DNA of 30,735 bases from a virus. A program made the translations under genes and the position numbers. The notes beneath the pieces were generated by a model that saw only the letters and a program-made list of their open reading frames with translations, was not told where the DNA came from and did not search any database. Below are positions 8,049 to 15,058 of this stretch, piece after piece (within the stretch, counting starts at the first letter, position 1; each line of letters begins with the position of its first letter). Where the stretch lies: IMG/VR virus record IMGVR_UViG_3300042465_002487, positions 1-30,735 of that record, one strand, 5' to 3'.

Positions 8049-8549
8049 ATGGCAATAGCACTTTTAATAAAACCTTTAGACGTTGTTAAGCATACGTCGT
8101 TGAGCGGTGCAATAGATACCGATAAGATTATACAGTTTATTGAGATAGCACAAGATATACACTTACAAAGTTATACTGGAACAAAGCTATTAAACAAGAT
8201 TAAAGCCGATGTAATTGCAGGAACTTTAGGCGGTAACTATTTAACGTTAACTACGAACTACTTAAAACCTATGTTGATACATTGGACAATGGTAGAGTTT
8301 TTACCGTTCCATGCTTACATGATTAGTAACGGTGGGATAGGTAAACACACAAGTGAAAATTCTGAAACAGTAAGTAAATTTGACGTGGATTTTTTGGTTG
8401 AAAAACAAAGAAGTTTAGCAGAAAGTTACAGTTCAAGATTTGTTGATTATATTTGTTATAATCAAACTTTATTTCCAGAATATAACACGAATACAACAAG
8501 CGATATTTATCCAAAAAATGATACTAATTTAGGAGGTTGGAGATTATGA
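8049..8549 (+). CDS. Head-tail connector / head-completion protein
   Basis: A 166-residue, largely helical protein located 2 bp after the portal gene, the standard slot for a gp6-like adaptor. The segment TDKIIQFIEIAQDIHLQSYT followed by GTKLLNKIKADV fits the Bacteroidota connector family that I recall, and a C-terminal helix carries YSSRFVDYICYN. It would form the ring below the portal. The family call comes from these patterns and position. Confidence 0.65.
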   Translation: MAIALLIKPLDVVKHTSLSGAIDTDKIIQFIEIAQDIHLQSYTGTKLLNKIKADVIAGTLGGNYLTLTTNYLKPMLIHWTMVEFLPFHAYMISNGGIGKHTSENSETVSKFDVDFLVEKQRSLAESYSSRFVDYICYNQTLFPEYNTNTTSDIYPKNDTNLGGWRL

Positions 8550-8623
8550 AAGACTACAAACCAAAAGAGGAAAATATAATTAAGTTACAAATTTACGTAC
8601 AAACAAAGCAAAATGGCAAATAA
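8546..8623 (+). CDS. Possible 25-aa micro-protein
   Basis: The ATG overlaps the stop of the connector gene (ATGA) and the frame runs 25 codons (MKDYKPKEENIIKLQIYVQT...) into the start of the next gene, overlapping it by 11 bp. It is Lys/Gln-rich and unrecognised. Coupling by ATGA supports translation, but the length alone is weak evidence. It may only bridge ribosomes to the next gene. Confidence 0.35.
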   Translation: MKDYKPKEENIIKLQIYVQTKQNGK

Positions 8624-9071
8624 AAAACTATCAGAATATGCAAGTAACGGAGCGAGTCCTGCTGCATTGGATTTGATACCGATGCTATTTTGGACTGGTT
8701 CTGTGTACACTAATAAAACTTTCACGGGTGCGCACTTAGAAACTTATGTAAGAGCATTAGCACCAAGCGTGCAAACCGTTACAAGTAGCGCAACTGTAAC
8801 TGCTGTAAGTACAAACGACTTAGTAGATATTACATCGTTGGCGGTAGGTGTAACTTTAGCGAATCCTACGGGTACATTTGCAAACGGTCAAATATTAACT
8901 TATAGAATAAAAGATAATGCAACAGCGCAAACGATTGCATTTGGTTCTAAGTTCAAAGGGTATGGAAGAGCATTACCAACAACAACAACAATAAGCAAGT
9001 ATATTGAAATTTCAGCAATGTACAATAGTGTTGCAGATACGTTTAGCGTAGTTTATATTGTAGAATTATAA
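8613..9071 (+). CDS. Fibre/baseplate-like beta-rich protein
   Basis: A 152-residue protein beginning MANKKLSEYASNGASPAALD, an opening often seen in phage fibre and baseplate proteins (a short 'KKISEL...DLIP' leader). It is followed by a beta-rich body with GTFANGQILTYRIKDNATAQ and FGSKFKGYG. This body pattern is common in tail-fibre and needle-like surface modules. It lies upstream of a lectin-like gene and the lysis cassette, so a role in host attachment is plausible. No enzymatic motif is seen. Confidence 0.55.
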   Translation: MANKKLSEYASNGASPAALDLIPMLFWTGSVYTNKTFTGAHLETYVRALAPSVQTVTSSATVTAVSTNDLVDITSLAVGVTLANPTGTFANGQILTYRIKDNATAQTIAFGSKFKGYGRALPTTTTISKYIEISAMYNSVADTFSVVYIVEL

Positions 9072-9088
9072 TTAAAAAATAAATAGAT

Positions 9089-9358
9089 ATGAGTTTAATA
9101 AATTTAGATAGGTTAGTAGCTGCACAAGGCACTTTCGTAGTAAACAACACAACTGCAAAAACTACTTCTTTTGTAGGGTTATTGGTATTGGAAGATACTG
9201 TTTTTAGTGCATTAAGAGTTGATGGTAGTGATGTGAAAAGTACATACATTGCAGCTACTGGAACAGCTGTAAAAGCAGGTGCATTGATTACGGGGCAAGG
9301 TGTAAAGTTTAGCGGTGTAACGTTAACAAGTGGTTCAGTAGCTTTAATTTTAGGATAA
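9089..9358 (+). CDS. Small hypothetical structural protein (89 aa)
   Basis: A Val/Thr/Gly/Ala-rich beta protein, for example GALITGQGVKFSGVTLTSGS near the C-terminus. There is no signal peptide or catalytic motif. Its TAA shares a base with the ATG of the lectin-like gene (TAATG), which suggests that the two products work together, perhaps as part of a fibre complex. Function unknown. Confidence 0.65.
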   Translation: MSLINLDRLVAAQGTFVVNNTTAKTTSFVGLLVLEDTVFSALRVDGSDVKSTYIAATGTAVKAGALITGQGVKFSGVTLTSGSVALILG

Positions 9359-10074
9359 TGTACGGTTACGGATATGGTGCGTTTAGGCACGGTATAATGG
9401 GTAGTGGTGGCTCAGCACCAGCCTACCCCGCTTCTTTAAAAAATTTCATCGATCCTGGCAATCCTTCAAGTTATTCTGGTAGTGGAACGACAGTTGTAGA
9501 TTTAACGGGTACTCAAAACGGAACACTTATTAACGGTGTTGGTTACTCAGCTGCAAATGGCGGTGTGTTTGTTTTTGATGGGGTTAATGATTATATTGAT
9601 TTCACCACTAATTCAGCTATTCAACCAAACGCAGCAAGGACAGTTTCAACTTGGGTTTTTGTTGAATTAATAGGCGGTAACGCTATGATATATTGTGGTG
9701 GTGACATGGTTACTCAGTTTAAAACAGTAAGTACTTTTCATGTGAATTTCGCTAATTATTTAGCTTTAGGAAGTGACACAGCAACGCAGTATCTTACTCC
9801 TGGTCCAATGGCAAAAGGGGCTTGGATAAACGTAACAGCTAGATTCAACGGCACGACTATGCAATTATATTATAATGACGTTCTACAAGCAACAGCTGCA
9901 CAAACTGTTATACCTACAACATCTTCGACTATATCTGTAAAATTAGGAGCTTATAATGGAGTAGGTTATTACTTACAAGGTAAAATGGGAGTTCATAGGG
10001 TGTATGATGAATATAGAAGTACAACAGATATGACAGCAGATTTTAACGAATTTAAAGCAAGATATGGATACTAA
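9358..10074 (+). CDS. LamG/concanavalin-like lectin-fold protein, candidate adhesin
   Basis: A 238-residue protein. After a Gly-rich N-terminus (MYGYGYGAFRHGIMGSGGSA) comes a jelly-roll domain at about residues 40-230. Hallmarks are GGVFVFDGVNDYIDF, TVSTWVFVELIGG, WINVTARFNGTTMQLYYNDV and GKMGVHRVYDEYRS, the order seen in LamG/laminin-G-like carbohydrate-binding domains. In phages this fold often binds glycans on the host surface, so receptor binding is the leading guess. It precedes the lysis genes. No secretion signal is present, as expected for a virion protein. Confidence 0.7.
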   Translation: MYGYGYGAFRHGIMGSGGSAPAYPASLKNFIDPGNPSSYSGSGTTVVDLTGTQNGTLINGVGYSAANGGVFVFDGVNDYIDFTTNSAIQPNAARTVSTWVFVELIGGNAMIYCGGDMVTQFKTVSTFHVNFANYLALGSDTATQYLTPGPMAKGAWINVTARFNGTTMQLYYNDVLQATAAQTVIPTTSSTISVKLGAYNGVGYYLQGKMGVHRVYDEYRSTTDMTADFNEFKARYGY

Positions 10075-10300
10075 TATTTATAAAATAACCAATTCGCAAA
10101 GGGACATTTTAGTTAATTCAGATAATGGAGTAATTGTATTTCGACCTATTCAAGACATAAACGGTAGCTATTTAATATCTGAAAAGGAATTTAATATAGT
10201 TAATAATTTAGAAGATTGTCCGAGTGATTTACTTTTTATTAAGTCGTTAACTTCATCTATTTACGAACCTAGCGAGCCTACAATTAACTTAGAATTATGA
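10064..10300 (+). CDS. Hypothetical protein (78 aa)
   Basis: Overlaps the lectin-like gene by 11 bp and the next gene by 4 bp (ATGA). It is acidic and mixed alpha/beta (MDTNIYKITNSQRDILVN...) with no recognised motif. It could be a fibre chaperone or an accessory of the lysis cassette. Only position supports either idea. Confidence 0.65.
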   Translation: MDTNIYKITNSQRDILVNSDNGVIVFRPIQDINGSYLISEKEFNIVNNLEDCPSDLLFIKSLTSSIYEPSEPTINLEL

Positions 10301-10596
10301 ACAACATAACAATTATAGCGATTTTAGTAGGTGTTGTAGGTTTCTTTCTGCGGGACTTACATACACGTCTTAAACAAGCTGAAAACGATATTCAGAAAGG
10401 TCATGACGGTCTAATAGAATTGAAGAGCGAAAATAAAGAAATGCGGATTTCTCAAAACTCGGGTTTTTTACATATTGAACAACTATTCGACGAACGATTA
10501 AAACACTTTGAAATTAAAATTGACCACATGAGCGCAAACATTAAAAGCAGTCATGATTTATTTGCAATAATAATTAAACAACAACAAGAGAAATGA
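10297..10596 (+). CDS. Membrane-anchored coiled-coil protein, lysis-cassette candidate
   Basis: A 99-residue protein with one N-terminal hydrophobic segment (residues 4-18, ITIIAILVGVVGFFL) followed by a charged helical region (RLKQAENDIQKGHDGLIELK and beyond). That is the architecture of XhlA-like or holin-accessory proteins. It is coupled by 4-bp overlaps to genes on both sides and is followed by a small two-segment membrane protein and the endolysin. A role in lysis timing, or as an inner-membrane spanin part, is inference. Confidence 0.55.
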   Translation: MNNITIIAILVGVVGFFLRDLHTRLKQAENDIQKGHDGLIELKSENKEMRISQNSGFLHIEQLFDERLKHFEIKIDHMSANIKSSHDLFAIIIKQQQEK

Positions 10597-10793
10597 CAGT
10601 AATTGAAAAACTAAAAGCTAAGACAAGTCCAAAGAATAGAAGAGATGGACGTATATTAACAGCAATTAGCGGTGCTTGTGCTACTATCTTAGCTAGTGGA
10701 CTTGTAAGCAATCCAATAGCTATAACTGTAATAACTGCAATCGGTGGGGTTACTGGAATCATGGCAGGTAAACGAGCGTTAAAAACTGTTTAA
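10593..10793 (+). CDS. Holin candidate
   Basis: A 66-residue protein with a basic N-terminus (KLKAKTSPKNRRDGR) and two hydrophobic stretches (about 21-36, LTAISGACATILASGL, and 39-58) separated by a short turn, ending in basic residues (KRALKTV). Small size, two membrane segments and position directly before the endolysin (2 bp gap) are typical of phage holins. No family-specific motif is visible. Confidence 0.6.
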   Translation: MTVIEKLKAKTSPKNRRDGRILTAISGACATILASGLVSNPIAITVITAIGGVTGIMAGKRALKTV

Positions 10794-10795
10794 GT

Positions 10796-11248
10796 ATGAT
10801 ACTTATAACACCACATTTAACACTTGCAGAAGTTACTCGTACAAGTGCAAAAGCTCCCAACGTTCCTACTCCTTTACATTTAGAGAATATTAAACTACTT
10901 GCTGAAAAGGTATTTGAGCCACTTAGAGCGCTTGTGGATGCACCAATTACTGTAAATAGTGTATACCGTTCAAAAGAAGTAAATGCACTTACTAAAGGCG
11001 CTAGTTTAACTTCACAACATTGTAAGGGGCAAGCTATGGATATTGAGGGTACAAATGTAAGCAATGCTACATTAGGTAGATTGATTAAAGATAATTTAAC
11101 TTTTGACCAATTAATTTTTGAAAAGCCAGTCAATGGAGAACCTAGTTGGATTCATGTTAGTTACTCAAATACTAGAAACCGTAAACAAGTATTAATATTT
11201 GTAAATAATAAATATATTCCTTTTAATACGAATCTAATTAACAAATAA
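10796..11248 (+). CDS. Endolysin, M15-type peptidase
   Basis: A 150-residue peptidase of the M15 family (M15_3-like), predicted to cleave peptidoglycan cross-links at the end of infection. The zinc-site signature is complete: SQHCKGQAMDIEG supplies His75 and Asp82, and SWIHVSY supplies His120. NSVYRSKEVNAL upstream matches the substrate-side segment before the first ligand. There is no signal peptide, so export probably relies on the holin candidate upstream. It is the last gene before a strong terminator and ends the late run. Confidence 0.9.
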   Translation: MILITPHLTLAEVTRTSAKAPNVPTPLHLENIKLLAEKVFEPLRALVDAPITVNSVYRSKEVNALTKGASLTSQHCKGQAMDIEGTNVSNATLGRLIKDNLTFDQLIFEKPVNGEPSWIHVSYSNTRNRKQVLIFVNNKYIPFNTNLINK

Positions 11249-11308
11249 TACTTACATTTACACATTCATAATTTTTCTATTAGGTATCCAGAGATAACTG
11301 AAAACACT

Positions 11309-11336
11309 AAAACCCGTTGCGCCCGTAACGGGTTTT
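11309..11336 (+). terminator. Strong intrinsic terminator after the lysis cassette
   Basis: A perfect 10-bp stem, AAAACCCGTT paired with AACGGGTTTT, around an 8-base loop. The T-tract is formed by the 3' stem end plus TTCTT. It lies 60 bp past the endolysin stop and just before the accessory-operon promoter, so it is the natural end of the late transcript. Confidence 0.9.
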
Positions 11337-11337
11337 C

Positions 11338-11360
11338 TTATTTAGAATGAATATAAATAA
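11338..11360. promoter_or_regulatory. Inverted repeat upstream of promoter (copy 1)
   Basis: TTATTTA and TAAATAA flank a 9-base centre. The same element occurs at 19643-19665 with two mismatches in the centre, again just upstream of a TAnnTTTG promoter. It could be an operator or an upstream promoter element. The overall AT-richness lowers the weight of the palindrome, while the shared centre (GAAT, then TA) raises it. Confidence 0.45.
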
Positions 11361-11381
11361 CAATTATTTTTAATAAAAGTG

Positions 11382-11411
11382 TTGTTTATTAATAAAAGTT
11401 ACTTATATTTG
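11382..11411 (+). promoter_or_regulatory. Bacteroidota-type promoter for the accessory operon
   Basis: TTG at 11382-11384, a 19-bp spacer, then TATATTTG at 11404-11411, matching the TTG / TAnnTTTG pattern of the Bacteroidota primary sigma factor. Transcription would start near 11418, about 33 bp before the ATG at 11451. It follows the late terminator directly. Confidence 0.8.
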
Positions 11412-11450
11412 CATCATGCAACGAAGCATAAATTTAAAATAAGAAAAGTT

Positions 11451-11747
11451 ATGAAAAATTTAATTGGTAAAAAAGTAATTGTTAGAGCTGATAGAGCTGG
11501 GGTTTTTTACGGTACATTAACATCTAAAGAAGGTAGTGAAGTTACATTAGAAAATGCTAGAAAGTTATATTATTGGACAGGGGCAAATGCAATAGAAGAA
11601 ATTGCATTAAGTGGCGTTAAAAAAGCTAGTAATTGTAAATTCACAGTTGTTAATAAAGAAATTACAATCAACAACTGGATTCAAATAAATCCATGCACAG
11701 AGGAAGCTATTAATAACATTGAAAGCGTAGTAGAATGGAAGAATTAA
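11451..11747 (+). CDS. Conserved phage protein resembling DUF6948
   Basis: A 98-residue protein starting at the ATG at 11451. A longer reading frame exists upstream but would run through the promoter, so I reject it. The pattern (GKKVIVRADRAGVFYGTL, TLENARKLYYWTGANAIEEI, NWIQINPCTEEAINNI) matches a conserved domain of unknown function that I recall as DUF6948, common in phages of Bacteroidota and other anaerobes. It looks like a small beta barrel followed by helices. It is the first gene of the operon and overlaps the Gly-repeat protein by 13 bp, a pairing that I recall from other phages. Function unknown. Confidence 0.7.
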   Translation: MKNLIGKKVIVRADRAGVFYGTLTSKEGSEVTLENARKLYYWTGANAIEEIALSGVKKASNCKFTVVNKEITINNWIQINPCTEEAINNIESVVEWKN

Positions 11748-12436
11748 TAAAAAACTTTTTAACCGTAACAAGTAATTCTGGTGATGGTTCTGGTTATGGT
11801 TATGGTTCTGGTGATGGTGATGGTTCTGGTTATGGTTATGGTTCTGGTGATGGTGATGGTTCTGGTGATGGTTATGGTTCTGGTTATGGTTATGGTTCTG
11901 GTGATGGTTATGGTTCTGATGATGGTTATGGTTATGGTTCTGGTTATGGTGATGGTTATGGTTTAAAATCATTAAACAACCAAAAAGTAAATTCAATTGA
12001 CGAAGTACCTACAATAATCAAATCAGTTAAAAACAACATTGCAAAAGGATTTATAGTACATAATGATTTGACATTAACAAAGTGTTTTATTGCTAAAGGA
12101 GAAAATCAATTTTCACACGGAGAAACATTGGAAGATGCGTTAAATTCATTACAAGAAAAGTTACTGCTAAATAAACCAATCGAAGAACGAATAGAAGATT
12201 TTAAAACAAACTTTAATAATTTAACAGATGAATACCAAGCTAAAGAATTTTATAAATGGCACTTTCTTTTAACTGGTAGTTGTGATTTAGGTCGTAAATC
12301 ATTTGTAAACGATAAAAAAATAGACTTAGAAAATGACAAGTTTAGTGTTTTAAAGTTTATTGATTTAGTTCAAAACTCATACGGTAGTGATATTATTAGA
12401 CAATTAAAAGAATCCTATGAAGTTAATCGAGCGTAA
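11735..12436 (+). CDS. Gly-Asp-Ser-Tyr repeat protein with conserved C-terminal domain
   Basis: A 233-residue protein in three parts: a short N-terminus (MEELIKNFLTVTSNS), a Gly-X repeat at residues 16-76 where X is Asp, Ser or Tyr, and a folded C-terminal domain of about 155 residues. The C-terminal domain has NIAKGFIVHNDLTLTKCFIA, FSHGETLEDALNSLQEKLL, FYKWHFLLTGSCDLGRKSF and ends IIRQLKESYEVNRA. I recall the same repeat-plus-domain architecture in other phages but no function. The Trp/His/Cys-containing LTGSCDLGR motif is the best candidate active or binding site. The repeat could be flexible or surface-binding. It overlaps the neighbouring genes by 13 and 20 bp. Confidence 0.75.
   Translation: MEELIKNFLTVTSNSGDGSGYGYGSGDGDGSGYGYGSGDGDGSGDGYGSGYGYGSGDGYGSDDGYGYGSGYGDGYGLKSLNNQKVNSIDEVPTIIKSVKNNIAKGFIVHNDLTLTKCFIAKGENQFSHGETLEDALNSLQEKLLLNKPIEERIEDFKTNFNNLTDEYQAKEFYKWHFLLTGSCDLGRKSFVNDKKIDLENDKFSVLKFIDLVQNSYGSDIIRQLKESYEVNRA
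11780..11962 (+). repeat. Hexanucleotide-based tandem repeat inside a gene
   Basis: About 30 units of six bases, each GGT followed by GAT, TCT or TAT (one unit has GAT in place of GGT). The first 36 bp (12 residues, GDGSGYGYGSGD) are repeated exactly at 11816-11851. The unit keeps the reading frame, so slippage would change repeat length without breaking the protein. Confidence 0.9.
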
Positions 12437-12557
12437 CGCTGGAAGAAAGAAAGTATTAAACGGTAAGAAAATACATCTTACCGTTAATGCAGAAAAGGAA
12501 AAGGAAATAAGAGCCTTTGCGAAATCAATAACAACATACGAAACTAAGAAATTATGA
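12417..12557 (+). CDS. Small ribbon-helix-helix-like protein (46 aa)
   Basis: Starts inside the end of the repeat protein (20-bp overlap) and overlaps the next gene by 4 bp (ATGA). The pattern GRKKVLNGKKIHLTVNAEKE followed by KEIRAFAKSI resembles an Arc/MetJ-type ribbon-helix-helix domain: basic N-terminus, one strand (KIHLTVN), then a helix. Such small proteins are often phage transcription regulators. A full second helix is not obvious, so the call is tentative. Confidence 0.5.
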   Translation: MKLIERNAGRKKVLNGKKIHLTVNAEKEKEIRAFAKSITTYETKKL

Positions 12558-12712
12558 GAAAGAAAGAAACAACAACAGAAAATCAGTACATCACACCGCC
12601 TTTAGGTATCATGGTTAGATGGTGGAAAGGCAAGAAATTTAGAGATGCCAAAGGTAACGGAAGTTTTAACATCGATTTGTATCACAGATATTTAAACGCT
12701 ATTACAAGATGA
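12554..12712 (+). CDS. Hypothetical protein (52 aa)
   Basis: A basic protein with a Trp pair (MVRWWKGKKFRDAKGNG, residues 20-36) and no recognised motif. ATGA overlaps on both sides place it firmly in the operon. The basic, aromatic centre could contact nucleic acid, which is speculation. Confidence 0.6.
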   Translation: MRKKETTTENQYITPPLGIMVRWWKGKKFRDAKGNGSFNIDLYHRYLNAITR

Positions 12713-12909
12713 GAGAAATGACAGTAATTATATTCTTAAACAATATTGATTTAAGATGTACAATAGAAGTAAACGACACAAACTACGATAACGGTTTTGA
12801 GATAGTTTCAGCCTATTTAAGCGACTCAAATATAAACATAGCAGATTTGTTAGACGAAGTTGAATTGAGCAAAGCAGTGTACATTAAATTAAAACTATCT
12901 GAATTATGA
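12709..12909 (+). CDS. Hypothetical acidic protein (66 aa)
   Basis: An acidic alpha/beta protein (MREMTVIIFLNNIDLRCTIE, later ADLLDEVELSKAVYIKLKL) coupled by 4-bp overlaps to both neighbours. Not recognised. Small acidic phage proteins of this kind sometimes inhibit host enzymes, but there is no specific evidence here. Confidence 0.6.
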   Translation: MREMTVIIFLNNIDLRCTIEVNDTNYDNGFEIVSAYLSDSNINIADLLDEVELSKAVYIKLKLSEL

Positions 12910-13112
12910 GAGAGGCAATAAAATACAAAGGAGTTGAAATGGAGGTTATATTTGACTACCAACCAGAAGAGCCTAGCACACACGACTATCCTGGTTGTGG
13001 TGCTGAAATATGTATAAACGAAGTAATCGTGAAAGGAGTTGATATATTTGAATTGCTAGATCACGAACTAGAGCAAATAGAAGATTATTTATACAATAAT
13101 TATAATTACTGA
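12906..13112 (+). CDS. Conserved small phage protein (68 aa)
   Basis: Contains the pattern FDYQPEEPSTHDYPGCGAEI followed by INEVIVKGVDIFELL and acidic C-terminal helices. I recall similar short proteins from many phages (strand, Pro-rich turn with YPG, strand, then 'DI..LL'). Function is unknown. It shares one base with the next start (TGATG). Confidence 0.65.
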   Translation: MREAIKYKGVEMEVIFDYQPEEPSTHDYPGCGAEICINEVIVKGVDIFELLDHELEQIEDYLYNNYNY

Positions 13113-13414
13113 TGACTAAACAACAAAGCAAAATAGAGGCGTTAAAACGTCAATCTGATTACATAGCTAACAAAGATTATTATAACCATCGTATAGCTAC
13201 CATAATGACAATGACACCGTTATTCTTAGAACACTTTGAAGAGTTGAATGCTATAATGCCCCAGTTCTTTACAAGTAACGTTTTAAAGACAATAGAACAG
13301 TTTAGCAATAGTTTGTACTACAAGCAGTCACAAGAGGATTTAGGGAGCGTTGCAGACGAGCAAATTAATAATACAGAAGAGTTAAGAAAGTTTTTTATTG
13401 ATAGTTTAAAATAA
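13112..13414 (+). CDS. Hypothetical helical protein (100 aa)
   Basis: A helical protein (MTKQQSKIEALKRQSDYIAN...) with MTPLFLEHFEELNAIMPQFF near the middle and an acidic C-terminal half. There is no recognised motif or membrane segment. It is the last gene of the tightly overlapping block that starts at 11451. Confidence 0.65.
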   Translation: MTKQQSKIEALKRQSDYIANKDYYNHRIATIMTMTPLFLEHFEELNAIMPQFFTSNVLKTIEQFSNSLYYKQSQEDLGSVADEQINNTEELRKFFIDSLK

Positions 13415-13454
13415 AGGTTCGGCAATAAATATTAATTAGTGCCAAAATATAAAC

Positions 13455-13628
13455 ATGAAAAAAAGAATCCTATTCGTCAACCTAACAGTCACCGAAAACA
13501 ACAAACCTAAACACTTCAATAAAGTAGTAATCACAGAGGGCAATACACATTATAAGCGTTTACCGATTACTAAGATTGAGATAATTAAACACGTAGGTTA
13601 TTGTAATAGTAATAAATCCAGTTCTTAA
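13455..13628 (+). CDS. Small hypothetical protein (57 aa)
   Basis: Starts MKKRILFVNLTVTENNKPKH after a 40-bp gap, with an A-rich leader (ATAAACATG). It is basic with alternating strands and has a single Cys near the end. I recognise no family. Its TAA lies in the loop of the terminator at 13614-13647, so the gene and terminator form the end of this transcription unit. Confidence 0.6.
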   Translation: MKKRILFVNLTVTENNKPKHFNKVVITEGNTHYKRLPITKIEIIKHVGYCNSNKSSS

Positions 13629-13647
13629 TTGAGCTGGATTTTTTTTT
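13614..13647 (+). terminator. Intrinsic terminator ending the accessory operon
   Basis: AATCCAGTTC pairs with GAGCTGGATT (one G-U pair) around loop TTAATT, and an extra A-T pair and a run of nine T complete it. The stop codon of the 57-residue gene lies in the loop. Confidence 0.88.
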
Positions 13648-13714
13648 GTGTTAAAAAAATGATAATTTACAATTAATTTTTCATACATACAAATAAAAAT
13701 ATTACTTTAGTTGT

Positions 13715-14833
13715 ATGGTAGAAAACATTAACCGAATCATGGAGCTTTATTCCGAGAATGGAAACAAAGCCAAAACAAGCCGAATAATATGCAAAGAAAT
13801 CAACATCGAATGGAACGATAACCAGCGCAGAATTATAACTAAGCTAATTTCTAGGCGTGAAAATAAAGGTATTTTTAACGAGTGTGAATCCGTTGGCATT
13901 GATTTTGAAAAGGTAAAGCATTATTGGTATAAGGGCAAAAATTACTCGATAAATGTTAAAGGTGAAAATGAAGTTTTTAAGTATGAAGATTTCAAAGAAG
14001 ACTTTATAGGTACGGTAAAAGACTTAAGACCTAACCATATTCAAATTATTAGAACCGAATCAGATGAAGAATCGCACTGCTTACTTATAGACCCTGCAGA
14101 TTTGCACGTAAATAAGCTATGTGACGCATTTGAAACGGGTGAAGAATATAACTCACAGATAGCAGTACAAAGATGTAGAGATGGAGTTGCTAGTATAATT
14201 CAAAAATCAAAAGGTTTTAATATTGATAAGATTATATTAATTGTGGGTAATGATGTCTTAAATACAGACAACACAAAAAGCTCAACTACTAAATTTACCC
14301 AACAAGATACTCATTTGAAGTGGTTTTCTGCGTTTTTAATGGCAAAACAATTATACATAGATGTAATTGAAACACTAGTATCTATTGCTAACTTAGAAAT
14401 AGTTTACAACGTATCTAATCATGATGAGATGAGCGGGTTTTTTCTCATGGACAGTTTGTACTCATGGTATAATCAACACCCTAATATCGAATTTAATAGA
14501 AGTCCTGCACACAGAAAATACACAACATACGGAAAAAATTTAATTGGGACAACACATGGCGATGGTGCTAAACAAAATGATTTACCTTTGCTTATGTGCC
14601 ATGAGGCATCTAATCATTGGCACGAATGTAAACATCGATATTGGTTCACTCACCATATACACCATAAAACGAGTAAAGATATTATGTCGGTTCAGATTGA
14701 ATCGTTAAGAAGTCCATCCCCTGCAGACAGTTGGCATCATAAAAGCGGTTACCAACATTCACCTTTAGCAATTGAGGGCTTTATATTCCACAAAGAACAC
14801 GGACAAGTAGCAAGATTAACAACTTTATTTTAA
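13715..14833 (+). CDS. Metallophosphoesterase-like protein
   Basis: A 372-residue protein with the ordered metal-binding motifs of calcineurin-like phosphoesterases: D129-x-H131 (DPADLHVNK), G178-N-D180 (VGNDVLN), N235-H236 (SNHDEM), H281 (GTTHGDG) and H313 with H316 (THHIHH). The first 60 residues are helical and may form a winged-helix-like domain (MELYSENGNKAKTSRIICKE). Related Bacteroidota phage proteins are often mislabelled oxidoreductase. A nuclease or phosphatase acting on DNA or nucleotides is likely, but the substrate is unknown. The ATG at 13715 is used here. If the weak promoter-like TACTTTAG at 13703 is real, the ATG at 13739 would be the start. Confidence 0.75.
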   Translation: MVENINRIMELYSENGNKAKTSRIICKEINIEWNDNQRRIITKLISRRENKGIFNECESVGIDFEKVKHYWYKGKNYSINVKGENEVFKYEDFKEDFIGTVKDLRPNHIQIIRTESDEESHCLLIDPADLHVNKLCDAFETGEEYNSQIAVQRCRDGVASIIQKSKGFNIDKIILIVGNDVLNTDNTKSSTTKFTQQDTHLKWFSAFLMAKQLYIDVIETLVSIANLEIVYNVSNHDEMSGFFLMDSLYSWYNQHPNIEFNRSPAHRKYTTYGKNLIGTTHGDGAKQNDLPLLMCHEASNHWHECKHRYWFTHHIHHKTSKDIMSVQIESLRSPSPADSWHHKSGYQHSPLAIEGFIFHKEHGQVARLTTLF

Positions 14834-14836
14834 AAT

Positions 14837-15052
14837 ATGGGAAAGATAATACTAGAGTTCGACGATATAGAAGAACGAGACGATGCAATTAGCGCAATTA
14901 ACGGTATAAGATGGAAGTCTACTTTATGGGAGTTAGATCAACATTATCGAAGTATCGCGAAACACTCGGAAGTTGGTAGCGAAATTGAAGAGGCGGAACG
15001 AGTTAGGCAGAAAATAAGAGAAATTTTATTTGATAATGAATTAATTTTGTAG
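14837..15052 (+). CDS. Small acidic conserved phage protein (71 aa)
   Basis: Begins MGKIILEFDDIEERDDAISA. GIRWKSTLWELDQHYRSIAK contains the W..LWELDQ pattern that I recall from a family of small phage proteins found near replication or nuclease genes. It is a helical protein with a beta start. It begins 3 bp after the phosphoesterase and ends just before the origin region. Function unknown. The ordered placement suggests a partner of the phosphoesterase or a replication accessory. Confidence 0.65.
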   Translation: MGKIILEFDDIEERDDAISAINGIRWKSTLWELDQHYRSIAKHSEVGSEIEEAERVRQKIREILFDNELIL

Positions 15053-15058
15053 AATAAA

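Noticed and set aside
9358-10074. Diversity-generating retroelement target in the lectin-like gene
   Set aside because: No reverse transcriptase gene and no template-like repeat of the gene end were found in the window.
11379-11450. Upstream extension of the DUF6948-like gene to a GTG at 11379
   Set aside because: It would read through the promoter (TTG 11382, TATATTTG 11404). The ATG at 11451 follows an AAGAAAAGTT leader and starts with the conserved GKKV region.
11781-11966. Met-Val-Leu repeat frame on the + strand
   Set aside because: It is the shifted reading of the GGT-based hexamer repeat and contains nothing except the repeat. The Gly frame continues into a conserved domain.
13703-13710. 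TACTTTAG as promoter of the metallophosphoesterase gene
   Set aside because: One mismatch to TAnnTTTG, no TTG about 19 bp upstream, and the start would fall inside the coding region unless the second ATG at 13739 is used. Some promoter is expected after the terminator, but this one is weak.
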